DNA of 64,000 bases from Edaphochlamys debaryana (lineage: Eukaryota; Chlorophyta; Chlorophyceae; Chlamydomonadales): positions 1,116,001-1,180,000 of the forward strand of contig JAEHOE010000008.1 of NCBI GenBank assembly GCA_016858145.1, written 5' to 3'. Of the stretch, positions 46,201 to 59,000 are shown in pieces. The notes below the pieces were generated by a model. That model was not told where the DNA came from and did not search any database. It worked only from the letters and a program-made list of their open reading frames with translations. The first letter of the stretch is position 1. Each line of letters opens with the position of its first letter. The position numbers were made by a program, and so were the translations under genes.

Positions 46201-46892
46201 GAGTTGCGGGGCCCACGGCCGCAGCCCCAGGATGACTGTCTCGTTCTCTGGGGGGACACTTCTCAGCCTCCGCATCCTTCAGTCACTCTAAACCCGAAGG
46301 GACGCACCTGCAGTAGGTGCAGAGAACCGTCTGCCGCCGAGAGGGCCGCCAAGAAGGCGGCGCCGGAGCCCAGGTCCAGCCGGGCGGCCGTGAAGGCGGC
46401 CACCAGCGGTCCGTTGCGTGGCCCAGATCCGGTCTGGCGCTGTTGCGCTGGCTGTTGCGCGCCGGACAGCAGCTGGTGCTCCACGGGCGAGGCCAGATGG
46501 TTGGCATCCAGCCAAACGGTCAAACGTCCGGCAGCGTCGCAGATGGCCACGGAGAGAGGGCCGTCAGCGGCCGCAGACGAAGGGGCCGCGGACGCGGGTG
46601 CCGAGAGCGGTCCCGAGGAGGCTGATGGGCCCTGGGCTGTGGTGCCGTGAGGCACGAGCACGACGTGCGCGGGTCCCAGGGGCGAGGGCGGTCGCGGCAG
46701 CGTGAGCACACGCAGGCGAGCCTCCTTGCCCTCGCGGTAGCGCCAGATGTAGAGCTGCTGGCCGCTTAGCAGCCATGCGAAGCCCGACTCGGCGCACACG
46801 CCGCACAGGTGCTGGCCGCTTGGCTGCTGGAGTAGCTCGAGCACCGTGCGCGGAAGCATGTACGCCCCGAGGGCGTCCCCGAAGAACGGCAT
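40211..46892 (-). CDS. NUP133: Nucleoporin Nup133
   Basis: Exons in transcript order: 46308..46892, 45857..46111, 45536..45628, 45222..45334, 44962..45034, 44088..44863, 43799..43856, 43534..43656, 43233..43365, 42874..43067, 42425..42720, 42168..42255, 41882..42059, 41244..41530, 40646..41077, 40211..40465 (1,312 residues, all phases consistent). Nup133 is a scaffold subunit of the Y-complex (Nup107-160) of the nuclear pore: an N-terminal seven-bladed propeller followed by a helical stack that binds Nup107. The signature is at residues ~34-52, GFAWLLSGQQLYIWRY, the conserved first blade of Nup133. Later blades include LSVAICDAAGRLTVWLD, YRLLVLTAEALDCWT and GVSNLAFAVAGSHVAVWLA. The second half is all-helical (e.g. 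LFELCEALAEADPGQAGRLY and GVTAFLQSRHPPPSDLLATH). Length exceeds animal Nup133 (about 1,150) because of Ala/Gly inserts. Nup155 is the nearest alternative. Confidence 0.8.
46117..46139 (+). repeat. GGGT tandem tract in a Nup133 intron
   Basis: GGGG followed by five TGGG-type units, next to the 3' splice site of the intron 46112-46307. Read on the transcribed - strand it is a CCCA tract that replaces the usual pyrimidine tract; on the + strand it could form a G-quadruplex. Confidence 0.8.
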
Positions 46893-47447
46893 GGCTGCCG
46901 ACCACAGGCTGATACTCGATGGACTGATCAGGCTGCCTACGGGCTCCTGGAAGTGCCGCTAGAGCGAGCGCGCCTGTTCCGCAGCCGCCCAGGCGCGGGC
47001 GCGCGAACCCGAGCCAGCAGGTATTCCTAAAGGTGATGAACCAAGACAGCTCAATATGGTTTCAGTTGTGATGGCTGTGGTGCCCGCACAGAGCTTTGCG
47101 AAGCGCGCGATGATCTTGGTGCAAGTCCTTCTCTTGCGTAAGCTGATGACATGTAACTTGTCTATGTGTGCTGGAGCATAGCAAGTGCCGGTGCACAGTC
47201 CCCACTACCCCACAGCCCAGCTCCGATGGTGCAAAAGGGCGGGCTTTCTGATCGGCGCGCGCCCCAGCAGGCACTCGGGGCTCGCTCTTTTCATAACACT
47301 GCCTGCACCACGGAAGTCCATCACCTTGCATTCAGCTAGACCATATCTGGATATGCGCAGTGCTTGCCATGGCCCAAGCTCCTTCTTGCCCACGACCCCA
47401 CGCTTCGCAAGCTTGCCTCCATGCTCTAGCATAATCTGGTCCTACTG
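46893..47447. promoter_or_regulatory. Bidirectional promoter region of Nup133 and the unidentified gene
   Basis: The start codons of two divergent genes are 555 bp apart, so both promoters must share this DNA. It is less GC-rich than the genes. No TATA box was recognised. Confidence 0.5.
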
Positions 47448-50400
47448 ATGGCTCTGGCGGTGTTGGGCGCGGGGCATAGCACGCACGCCGCGGCAGCCCG
47501 GCTCAGCCCCGCAGCCGACCCCAACGATGCCCCCCAACCCCCGGAGCTATGCCTCGCCGCTGCGGGGCCCCAGGGCCTCTGCCTTGAACGCATCCCCATC
47601 CTCCCTGCTGGGCACTCCCAGGTGTGTTGAGACGGGCAACCCGCCAAGACTCCTGCTCCAGCCTTGACACGCTTGCCCTCACCACCATTCCACTTCCACA
47701 CCCGCCACGCAGCCCGCCCCAAGCACCCCACGCCGCCTCGCCCTCTCCCACGGCCCGGGCCGCCGCCGGCCTCTGCTGCTGTGCGCCCTGCCGGAAGTGG
47801 GCGCGTTCGCCTTCTTCTCAGCAGGTCCCTCGAAGCCGCAGGGGCGGAATGGACCCGCAGCGGCCACAGACCAGCGGAGCGCTAGCGGGGCAGGCGCTGG
47901 TCCAGAACCGCAGGCTTCAGCGCCTCGACCCCAGCCAGGCCCAGGCCGTCTCACCATTCTGGTCCCGCTGCCCACCGTCCCAAGGGTCCACCGGCCGCAG
48001 CCGGCACCGCAGCACGCACCGCAGGCCGTACGGCAGCACGTGCCGGGGCTCACGTGGGAGGTTCAGCCCCTCCGCCTGGAAGCCTCCGCCACTGCCGGTG
48101 GCGGCGGCAGCCTGGGCCCCAGCCCCGGCCCCGGCCTCAGTCTGAGCCTTGTCCGGGGCCCGACCGCCCAGCTGCCTCCAACGCCGCCCGCAGAAGGCCT
48201 CAGCTCCGCGCCAGCCCAGCCGCCCCTCGCGCTCATCCAGCCACCCCCCGACGCGCCCGCGACCAAGCGCGCACGCCTGCGTGGGCCCACCTCCGCCGCC
48301 GCCACCTTGGCCGCCTCGGCGCCTGGCGCGCCTCCCGCTCGCACCTCATCACACGCAAGCGCTCCCGAACCCGACCTCTCTACACGGCTTGCGGAGGCGG
48401 GCTGGAGCGCCTTCGAGCCCCCGCTGTCTCCCCACGTTCCCGCACTGCTCCTCCAACGCCGCCTGCGAGGCACCCGTAAGGACTGCGGAGCGGGCGCCGG
48501 CGCCACCAGTTCAGAAGCTAGTAAGCGTCGTGGCGGCGGTGCCGGCACGGGGGCTAGTGCGGATGCGGACGCGGTCACGTGCGCCCTCTGCCTCGAGGGC
48601 TGGACGGAGCCGCTCAGCCGCACCCTGCCGCCACACGGCCCCGCCGCGGCCGCCAGCGTGGCCGCCGCAGGGCCCGAGCCGGCGGCAGCGGCATCGCAGT
48701 CGACGGCCGCCGCCGCTGTCTGGTCGCGGCTGCCTCCGCTGCAGCAGCTGGGTCTCATGGCGGGGGTGGAGCACGCGGCCGTGTCTCAGCCCCTCTACAG
48801 GGCCCTGCTCACGCCTAGCGGCAGCCCGCCGGCCCCCCATGCACCCCACGCTGCCTCCACCTCCGCACCTTCCGCTCCCTCCCCCGCATCGGGCGCCGGC
48901 GGCCCCAGCCGCGGCTCTGCCAGGGAGGCGGGGAGCCCCGGCCCTGCGCCTGCGCCGCTGGAGCTACTCCCCTGGGGCTGCTTCCTGGTGGGGACTCGCT
49001 GCGGGCGGCTGTGGGCGCTGCCCCTGGAGGAGGAGACCCGAGCCGAGGACTGCGGCGGTGGCGGCGGCGATGGCGGTGGCGGTGGCGGTGGCGGCGGTGG
49101 CGGCGCCGTGCTCGTCCTGGATCTGCAGGAGCCGCTGCTGGCGCTCCTGCCGCTGAGGGCCGGTGGCGGCGCCGCCAGGGCTGCCCCTGCCGTCCCGTCG
49201 GCAGCGGCAGCGGGCGGTGGCGGCGGCGGTGGCGGCGGCGGTGTGCTGGCGGCAGATCCTGCGGCGGCGGCGGCGGCGCTGCTGGTGGTTGGCGCCAGCG
49301 GCCGCGTGGTGGCGCTCAGTGCCGCGCCGGCGGTGGAGGCGGCCGTGGCGGAGGCGGAGGCGGCGCAGCGGGCTGGGTCGGCTGCGGGGCCGGGGCCGGG
49401 GAGCGCACGGCGGGGCGCCAGCGAGGCCTTCTCTGTGATGCAGAGCTACGGTGCGAACGGGGCCGGAGGGGACCCTTTGTTGAAGGGTCTGGGGGTGTCG
49501 GTTGTGCGGCCGGGGCTCGGCCTGCAGCCTGTGGCTGAGGTGGAGGGGCATGACAGAGCACCGGTAGCGCATGGCCTCCTTGGGAGTTGGGGCTTACGGG
49601 GTGCATGTATGTAGGTATGTATCCTGGTGTGCACGATGATTGCGACCACGCCTTTGTCCTGCCCTCGCAGGCTTGCTCACGGGCCGGCCGCTGCGGCTGC
49701 TGGCGGTGCGGGAGTGGGCGCTGGGGTCGCAACCGCGGGCGGCGGCGCTGAGCGGCGGCGGCGCGCTGGTGTGGTGCAGCCGCAGGGGGGCGGTGATGGC
49801 GGCTAAGCTGCTGGCGCCAAGCGGCGGTGAGGGCGTGCAATTGTACCGCTTGTGCGAAGAGGCATGGCACGCTTTATCAACACCCTTTGCGAAGTAAATT
49901 GCACCGCGGCACCCGTCTGACAGGACTCTTCCGTTCCCAGTCCACCCCCTGCCCCGCCCCCTGCCGCCTCCCCAGGCCCGGCCAGCGCCCCCGCGCTCGC
50001 CCCCGAGCTGCAGCCGCTGCGCCTGCCCGCGCCCCGCACCGTGCACCTGCTGCGGGCCTGCCCCGGCGCCCCGCACCACGTCCTCGCCGTCTGCGCCGAC
50101 GGCACCGCCCTGCTCCTCCACACAGCCATGCCCCCGACCCCGCCCCCGCCCCCATCCCCGCAACCAGCGGCCTCGCTCTCCTCCGCTGCCGCTACGACAG
50201 CCGCCGCTGCCCCTGGTGGCTCCGCCGCAGGGCTGCTCGCCGCCTTGGCCGGCGCGTCTATGGGTGCCGCCGCCGGCGGGTCTGGGGCGGGTGGCGTGGC
50301 GGGGACGGGGGTGGGGCTGCAGGGCCCGGGCGCTCGAGGGGCGGTGGCGGCTCAGCTGCGGCTGCTGATGCGGGCAATGGTGGCCCTCGGGGGCTACGAG

Positions 50401-52398
50401 GGGAGGCTGGCGGCGGCCGTGAAGCACCAGTGGGCGGCCTTCGTGCGGGCCGCACAGGTGGGTTGAGGGGCAGCGGGACGAACGGCACGCGGGCCCGCTT
50501 TCATGCAGCATCTTCCTGCCCCCATCGCTACTGAGGAGCCCAGATGTGCCCCCTCAGTTCCCCCCCGGACGGTTCCAACTCTCGCGCCCTTCGCTCCATC
50601 CACGCAGGACCTGCCCCTGGCCCGCAGCCTCGCCTCCCCGGCCCCCGCCCTGCTGGCCCGTGTGGCCCCCCAGCTGCTCATGCCCGGGCCCGGGCCCGGG
50701 CCTGGGCTGGGCCCCGGTACGGCATGCGGCTGGGCCCCGCCCGGGGGCCACGGCTGGCTATCCCTTCTCTCCGAGGTGGACCTGGAGCGCGGCTCCGGCT
50801 GGGGCGCCACAGGAGCTGGAGCTGGGGGTGCCGGCGGCGGCCGGCCGGGGCCGGCGGCGCTGCCCGCGGGCTGGCAGCTGGTGCTGAGGTTCCTCCCACA
50901 CGACCCCGCACTCCCCGCCTCCGCCACCTCGGCGCCGCTTCCCGCGGGCGCATCGCTGCCGCTGCGGCTGCGGCCCGTTCTCGCGCTTCCGGCCCTTCCC
51001 GCCGCCCCTCCAGCCTCCTCCTTGCCCGCCAGCTGCGGGACCGGCATGGCCAGCAGCAGGGCGGGCCTGGGAGGTGGGGTGCGGCCGCTGCAGCCCGTGG
51101 GCGGCACACTGCAGCTCCTGTTGTTGCGGGCGCCCTCCCGCCCCGCGCCTGCCCGTGCTGCCCCATGGGGCTCGTGTGGGCGCGGGCGAGGCCGTGCCGG
51201 GAGCCCCGCGCCAGCGTCCCAGGCGGCCCCCGGCACCGCCGTCCTGTTGCTGTGGGCGCGAATCATGGGGTCAGCGGCGCTGATGCACCTACCCACCACA
51301 ACGGCGCTGGTCGGCGGCGGCGGCGGCGGCGGGGCCGGCGGCTGGGCGCATGCAGGGCTGACAGCCAGCGGTACCGGCGCGACGCTGGCGCACCGGCGCC
51401 GCCTGACGCTCATGCTGCGCCTGCCGCCGCCGCCGCAGCCAGCGGCACCGCCGGCGGCAGGACCGGCGGCGGCGGCGGCGGCGGCTGGTCCCGCCATCGT
51501 AGACCACAGCACAGCGGCGGCGGCGGCAGGTGCCCCACAGCGCCTGGACTCCCACGCGCTAGGCCTCGCGAGCCACCGCATGGAGGCCCTCGTCCGAGGA
51601 GCGCTGATGCAGGAAGCGCCCGGCGCTGCAGGACCTTCCGCGGGAACCGCCTCGGCCCCTGCCCCCCACTGTGCACCACTCGCACCCGCTGCATCGGGGC
51701 GAGGCACGCTCACTCTGTGCGCTGGACGGGCCGAAGCCTCGTGGCAGTGCCGGGCCCCGCCCGCAGCTTGTGCCAATTCCAGCACCGCCACCGCCACCGG
51801 CACTGGCACCGGTACTGGTGCCGGTCTCACGGCAGCTGCGTCCAGGCCGGGTCACCCTGGGCCCGCGGCCGCAGGGGCCAGCGCCCCGCCGGGCTCGACG
51901 CCGAGCGCACTCCCCCCGGGACTGGAGGTGGGGTTGGAGCTGCGGGCCGACTCTCCTGCACTGCTGGCGAGCCTGCACGCGGGTGTGTTGGGTGCCGTGC
52001 TGGGGGGTGGCACAGGCGTGGACGGCGGTGGCAGTGGAGGCAGCGGCGGCGAGGGCGGCGGCGGCGGGCCAAGCGGGACGACTGGAGGGCCTGTAGGCGC
52101 TCCGGCGGTGGTGGGGGCGCTGCAGAGTGGCGCTAAGCTGCAGGAAGCGATCAAGCAGTTGCGGCGGCTGCAGGCGGCGGTGGCTGAGGCGCGGGAGGTG
52201 CAGCGGCGGCTGGCGGCGGCGGCGGCGGCTGGGGGCCTGGCGGGGGCTGAGGCCGACGGCAGGGCAGGCGGGGGCGGTGGTGATGGCGAGACAGCGGCGG
52301 CAATGGTGCGGGGCGCCGCACAGCTCCGGGCTCGGTTGATGCAGCTGTACGACATGTACGGCGAGGTGATAGGCGGGGCGGTGATGCTCGGCGTGTGA
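47448..52398 (+). CDS. Unidentified 1,496-residue protein, propeller-like N-terminal two-thirds and C-terminal coiled coil
   Basis: Exons: 47448..47621, 47713..49600, 49671..49826, 49976..50457, 50608..52398; total divisible by three, TGA at 52396-52398. The donor of exon 2 is either G|GTGCAT at 49601 or T|GTATGT at 49607; both keep frame. I do not recognise the family with confidence. Short hydrophobic strands with Gly-rich turns recur (FLVGTRCGRLWALPLEEE, LLVVGASGRVVALS, LSGGGALVWCSRRGAV, HVLAVCADGTALLLHT), as in beta-propellers. They are separated by long Gly, Ala and Pro inserts, including poly-Gly tracts near 49063-49110 and 49213-49240. The C-terminus has one clear coiled coil (LQEAIKQLRRLQAAVAEARE) and ends in a helical stretch LRARLMQLYDMYGEV. 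One untested idea is a FAAP100-like Fanconi anaemia core-complex protein, from the mix of propeller strands and a C-terminal helix. Confidence 0.7.
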
Positions 52399-52500
52399 AG
52401 CTGTGGAAGCTACGCTGTCCCCCGTGTGTGGGCGTGCTTCCCGAGAGCATTCAGGAGAACCGAGGAACGGGCACCGCATGGAGCCCCAATTACATGTTAC

Positions 52501-52540
52501 CAGCCCCCTCCAGCCCCCTCCAGCCCCCTCCACCCCCTCC
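52501..52540 (+). repeat. CAGCCCCCTC tandem repeat
   Basis: Three identical 10 bp units and one degenerate unit in the 3' UTR of the unidentified gene. Confidence 0.9.
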
Positions 52541-52636
52541 ACCTTCGCATGCGGTCGTCCAGAGACCGACCAGTCATGGGCCGCACGACCAAGAGCAGCC
52601 CTTCCCCAGGCCTCCCCTTCTGGAGGTGGTTCCTGC

Positions 52637-52641
52637 TGTAA
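52637..52641 (+). terminator. Poly(A) signal TGTAA of the unidentified gene
   Basis: First TGTAA after the stop codon, 239 bases downstream, a usual algal 3' UTR length. Confidence 0.55.
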
Positions 52642-53046
52642 GCATCGCATCCTGCCCTTGCCCCTGCTTACCTCGCCCGCGGGGTCGGGGTCGGACTGGC
52701 TCGGCCCAACCTGAGTTTAGGACCGTGGCCCGGCTGGTGCTCCCCCGGCCCAAAATCCCTGATGCTTCTCTTTACCAGCCCGCCAGGTCGCCAGGAGTAC
52801 TTCAGAGTTCAGAGTTACGGTTGTACGGACGTCCGGAATCGGACGCGGTGCATGCTAGCGCAAGACCCGTGCATTCGCTTGCATTGCTGAGCAGTGCTCT
52901 GCCCTCTTTGCGGCGCTAGCTTCAACTTCAATAGCGGCGATACCTGCGCACTTCGCAAGTTTCGCAGGTGGCGGGCTGAGGCCCCCGCCGCAGGAACAGG
53001 ACTTGCCCGTCATTATTTGTGTCTATACGTGTGCAGTAGATCCAAA

Positions 53047-56000
53047 ATGCAAGTAGCGCGGCTCGCGTGGATGCGACGGAGCTTCGCAAGCCCGGCGCTG
53101 TTCGCCCTCCTCCTGGTCTACCTCTTTGGGAATGCCTGCTCAGTCCCGGTACGTTGAGCGGCGCTCGCAAAAGGCGGTAGCTCATGAGTTCTATAGCGGA
53201 GTGGCACTTCGTCGAGTGCGTCGCATGATGCAGCCAACACCACCACCACCTCAGAGGTGCACCCTGGGTGCTTCGGATGTTAGCTGTACTCATGCTTCGA
53301 ATGAAAACGGGGCGAGTTGCGCGCCACGGGCCCGTGCGGCGTAAGCTTGCATGAAGTTCGTGTGTGTCGACGTCTTACCTCGCCGCACCCTTCAGAACGC
53401 TCGGGTCTTCAAGAGCACGCTGGAAGGGTCGGCGCGGACGGTCGACCCCACTGGAGTACCTGACACAGTCTCAACGGGCGTGGACGAAGGCCGCCTGGAG
53501 GCGGGTGGTGCCCGCCCGGCCGGCACCGCCTCCCGGCGTCGGGCCACGTCCTCCGCCGAGGGCGTCAGCACTGGGCTTGGCCCGGATGACGACAGTGCAT
53601 GGCCTAGCATCGATGACGTCAAGGCGGCGGCGCTGAGGCAGCTGCGGGAGGCCCAGGTGCGGTCCTCCAGGCACCCCCCATCAGCCTGCTGTGTAATCTC
53701 TCTTCTCTGTCAAGGCAACGGCTTTGGGTGGAGGGGGCCCAGGCTGAGTCGTCAGGGGCAGGGCTAGGGATGGGCCAGGAGAAGGGCACATGGGAAGGGT
53801 AGGCAGATTGCTGGTACAAAAGTGCCAGGGTAGGGCGCGCTGTTGGAGGGACGGCCCGCAAGCACTGAAGGCTCCTGCCCTTACGGCTACGTCCCTCCGT
53901 TCCTCCTCTGTCCAGGCCGACCCCCTGGCCGCCTTTGCCAAGTGGGTCCGGGACCACAACCGCCCCTACGCACTGGACTCGGAGCTGGTGGGGGGGGCCC
54001 TGGGGGGGGGATGGGGGCGACTTGATGGCGCTGGCACGTGCTGCTGGTCGGTCGGGCTGAGTGCTGTGCGGGCTGCAAGAGAGCAGGGCTGGTATCCTTA
54101 TTCGTGTTCCCAGAGCGCAGAGCAGGGGCCTCCGTGGTGTCTGACGCGGTGCCCCCTCGCTGAACTTGGCATGCTGCTTTTCGTTCATGCTGCTTTCGGG
54201 GCTGCACGAGAGCATGGGTGGTGCCCTCGAGCGTGATACCCCATAGCTGACCGTTGCCTTGACCCCCTCGCGGAACCCAACCCCAATTCATTGCAGGGCA
54301 AGCGCGTGTTTGCCCGGTTCCTGGACCTAATCGATTCGGGCATCAAACACAATAGCGACCCAGACCAGCTCTATGCGGTGGGTTGCGGACCGCAATCGCT
54401 TTGACACGTGGTGTGCGGTGTACCGTACGGCAACATGCACAGCATTCTGCGAGTACGGCTTCAAGAACGGTAACATGGTGGAAACGACGATCCCTTTCTC
54501 CATCTGCAGATCGGCATCACGAGCCAGCTCGACCGCGGCCTGTTCGACGAGGGGGCCCAGGAGGTGTCCCGCCGCAGGCTGCAGTCGACCAAGACGCCGC
54601 CCCCGAAGCGGCCGCCCCCGAAGCGGCCACCGCCCAAGTCCCCGCCGCCGAAGTCCCCCCCGCCGGTCAAATCCCCGCCTGCTGCAAAGTCCCCACCTCC
54701 TGCCAAGTCCCCGCCTGCTGCCAAGTCCCCCCCGCCTGCCAAGTCCCCCCCACCATCCAAGTCCCCCTCCCCGTCCCCGTCCCCTTCTCCATCCGAACCC
54801 AGCCCCAACACCACCCAAGTCTTCGACGGCACCTCCACCGGTTTCAGCATCTGGGGCGCCCCGGCGGAGATCCCCCGGGGGCCCATGCTCATGGCCTTTG
54901 GCACCTCCATGTTCACGGGCCAGGCCAGCGCCTGCGCAGCGCCCTCCGTCGACAACCGCAACGCCCTTCTGCCGGCGGAGGCCCAGGGCTCGGTGGGCAG
55001 GGGCATTGCGGGGAGGGTAGGGGGGGTCGGGCAGGGGCCGCGGCCTTGGGCTCGGTCAGTGGGGTGGAGTGGGGTGCGGAGGAGGGGGTAGGATCGTTGG
55101 ATCAGATAGAGGCCCCGCGCCCTATGGGTATGGTGCGTGCGAGGCATAATCGCAGGGTGCGGGGCCCGGCCTTGGCGCTGGCGGGCGTCTACGTCCAGGG
55201 GTCATCACGCTTCATGGGCGCAATGAACGCCGGTTCACACGGGTCGCCTCGGGCCCCCTGCCTCCCCCTCTGTCGCTGCAGTGCGGCTCGTGCTGGGCGT
55301 TCGCGGTGGCGGCGGCGCTCCAGGCCCAGGCGCACCAGCCGGGCCAACCGCAGGTGCCGTACCTTAGTAAGCAGCAGTTGGTTGACTGCTCCGTCACGGC
55401 ATCGCGGTACCCGGGTGAGCTGCCGGGCTGGGGGGACACGTGGCCTGGTACCCTGGTACCACATCTCCCCGCACATCTTAAATGGAGTCCCGCCAGTCGG
55501 GCGCCTCGGGGCCTTAGAGGCCTGCCACACGATGGAGCGATCTCTCACGGATCCCCCCCGTCGCGATCGTGTGGATGGAACACTGTGATGTTTAGGGAGC
55601 TCCCCTCCTTACCTTGTCTTGGCGGCCGCAGGAGCAGTAAACTACGGGTGCCGTGGCGGCTCGCCCGGGCTGGCACTGGACTATGTGAAGAAGGAGGGTG
55701 CGTGGGCCGGTGTCTGTCGAGGGGGGTCAGCAGGCAGGGTCGGCCAAATCCCTCGCACACGAGCTCCTACACCACCCCAAACACACGGACTCTTCCGGTT
55801 ATGCAACAGGGTTCACCGTCCTCTCGCTCCCCTCCCCCGCTCCCCTCCCCCGCTCCCCTCCCCCGCTCCCCAGGTCTGCTCCTGGAGCGAGACTACCCCT
55901 ACATGGACGCCGGATTCAACCCGTACGACTACAAGTGGGTCGTACATCTGTCGTGCTTGAGCGCCCCGGGGGGATGGCGGAGCTCCAGGGTCCGGGAGAC

Positions 56001-59000
56001 ACGAGCTGACGAGGGCTGGGTTTTGGGCATGTGCCAACACATGATTTCGCGTGGGCATGCAGCCCCTCGTGCCCGTCATCGGGCCCTCCATGACGCTTGG
56101 CGACACCCCGCCCCCAAACTGACCGCCCACGACATCCCCTCGCTTTCGCTTTCGCTCCCGCGCACGTGCCGCCCCGCCGCCGCAGTGCGCCCATCCGCCG
56201 CACGTGCCGCGACTCGCAGTACACGTGGCAGGAACGGTACTACATCTCTGACTACATGCAGCTGGCGTCGGACGAGAAGGGCATGTTGGACGTAAATGGG
56301 GCCACACAGGGGGCAGGCGACGCCGCGGGCTTGGGTCTTCGCGACGGTTGGGCAGGCAGCGCTGGCCTTCTGTCAGGACCCTTGACAGCGTGTGCGCAAA
56401 TGGGGCTCCGAGCCTCCTTCAAGCCTCCCCCGAGCCTCCTCCGAGCCTCCTCCGTGCCCCGCCGAGCCGCCTGCCGTTTCGGGGATGCCCCTTTCCATGG
56501 GGACCGTACCATGCTCTCGTGCGCGTCTGATTCATGCTCGACCCAATAATCCCAACCCAACCTCCGCCTCGCATCTTCCCCCAGGAGCTGTGCATGCGCG
56601 GAGCCCGATCCTTAGTCATCTGGATCATGGTGTGTGACTCGTTCCAGAACTACCGCGGCGGTATCCTGGACGCAGACTGCAACAACGAGAAGAACGGGGT
56701 GAGCACGTGTTTGAGGAGGCGTGAAGGGCACCATCTGGAGAGGATAGCCGGGCCCAGCCCCAGCCCGGGCCTGGGCCTGGGCTTTAGCCGGTGCCGCCGT
56801 ACCCATTGCGCTAAGGCACCTCCTCTAGAGTAAAGCGAGGCTTCTCCGAGCTCAGGCTGGGAGCTACACCCGCTCCCGGCGGTGACACAGATACCGCAGT
56901 CTGCGCTCACGTCGTACTGCCTGTCGTACTTCCCGGACTGCCCCTCAGCACATCGTCACCATCGTGGGGTACGGTACGGCAACCGTGGGCGGCCGTCAGG
57001 TGCCGTACTGGCTCGTCCGCAACAGCTGGGGCGCCAACTGGGGAGACCCCAGCTTCCAGGGCTACATCCGCATCAAGGTACGGCTGGCGTACGGCAATAC
57101 GGCAGATGCCCTTCTCGCTGCGTGCATCCTGCTGATTCATGACTGCCGCTTGCCTGACTTTGCCGCGGTTTGCCCATCCTGTTCGCAGAGGAACGCTGGC
57201 AAGCCAGGGTTCGGCCTGATCGGTCTGGCCGCATACCCCTTCCGCCTCTTCTCGCCTTACGTCGAGGGAGAGGACCGCAGCGCTCCCAAGCCCTCGCCCT
57301 CCCCAAAGCCCTCGCCCTCCCCCAAGCCCTCCCCATCGCCCTCCCCCAAGCCGTCCCCGTCACCAAGCCGGTCCCCCTCCCCATCCAAGTCCCCGCCCCC
57401 CGCCAAGTCCCCACCCTCCCCGCCCCGCCCCTCGCCGCCCCGCCGCTTCCCCCCGCCGCCCCCCAACTACAACTTCACGTGCCCCTCGTCCAGCAGTTGG
57501 AAGACAGGCCAGTCGCTAGCCCAGAAGGCAACCGACTGGGGCAAGTACTGGGCGGTTGCGGCAACCGCCAAGTGCAGTGAGTACGGCTTCTCGTACAACT
57601 ACGGCAGCGCCGCCGCCGCCGAGGAGGCGGCTGTGTCTGCCTGCGAGGTCGACAACGGCGCTGCGTGCAAAGCCATGGCCAGTGGCATTAACGGTGGGCC
57701 GGGGGCAGGCGGGAAGATATCCGAGGGGGATCCCGGCGCTAGCCATCCTCATGCTTGGGTAGCGGGCAGGGTACCGGTATCACGGCTGTGGGTTGAGTGG
57801 GGAGTGCCACCGTGCGGTGTGGCTGGGCGTCCTTCCAAGCCCCAAGCCACTCTTCACTCCCCTTACCGGTCTCCCACACAACCCCCGTTCAGTGGGATGG
57901 GCTCGGGCTCACTGGCTGCCGCTCCCTCTCTCCCTTTGCCCTCCAATCTGCTGAACTATTTCCCCTCGTTCCCCCGTCCCTCCTTCCAGTGTGCGCCAGC
58001 CCCAGCCGTGCGGACACGGAGAAGAAGAAGGCCGAGGCCGCAGCCAAGTCTGGGGAGTACTGGGCGGTCGCTGTCAACTGGGCCTGCGGCGCCGCCTACA
58101 CACGCACCAGCTCGGTACGTACGGCGGGCGGCGGGGTCAAGCGCTCCGCTCCCCCATACCGGCACCAGCATCCTATCCTCCAAGAGGAAGCTCTCTTTCA
58201 CCATCCGACTCCGCCGTTAATTACGTTTACCACCCACTCAGACTTCCGCTCTTCTCACGTGCTTGAGGTCCAGCGGCATGCGTCCTGGGCCGCTGTCGCA
58301 GCCCTGGCCCCTGCCTGAACCCGCACGTGCCCTGCCGCTACCCGGTCTTCCGCCCGCATAGCGAGGCCACACTCGGGCTGGCGCTCACCGTCCCCATCAT
58401 CATAGCCCTCTCCATCCTCCCCACCCCACCCACGTGCTGAAGCCTCGGCCGCATGCTCCTGCACTCCCGCCTCCCCCATCCTCCGCCCTCAGAGCCTGGA
58501 CACGCCCCGGCTGGCCCTGGCGGACTGCAACAGGGCGGCGCTGGCGGCCGATAGGGCCGTGACCGCCACCAGCCTCTGCGGCATCCTGGTGGAGGGGCAG
58601 AAGGACAGGGTCAAGAAGAAGTGAGTGAGGCGGGGGCGCAGCAAGCAGCATGCGGCACGCAGCACGCAGCACGCAGCACGCAGCACGCAGCACGCAGCAC
58701 GCAGCACGCAGCACGCAGCACGCAGCACGCAGCATGCAGCATGCAGCATGCAGCATGCGGCATGCGGCACGCAGCACGCAGCACGCTGAGGAGCTGGCGA
58801 GGGTTGCGCGAGGGTGGGGGGTTTAGAGGGGGAGGGATCGAAGTTTGCTGCGGATGCGTGTCCTCCAGCCATCCGAGGATTGACATTACGCCTACACGTG
58901 GTGACCACTCCGCCAGGTGCACGGACCGCAGCAAGTGGGCCGCCGCGTCCAAGGCGGCCCTATGGGGGACTCGATGGGGTGGGTGGGGGGTGGGTGGGGT

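Larger units (their letters stand above)
52399..53046. other. 3' UTR of the unidentified gene and promoter of the cysteine protease gene
   Basis: A 10 bp unit (CAGCCCCCTC, three exact copies and one variant) lies at 52501-52540 and a TGTAA signal at 52637-52641. The rest should be the protease promoter; no TATA box was recognised. Confidence 0.6.

Noticed and set aside
50394..51830. 478-codon - strand frame opposite the unidentified gene
   Set aside because: The + strand frame splices in phase with four upstream exons and is flanked by a poly(A) signal; the antisense frame has none of this.
58645..58785. CRISPR-like tandem repeat
   Set aside because: The units are 7 bp, contiguous and without spacers, inside a eukaryotic intron.
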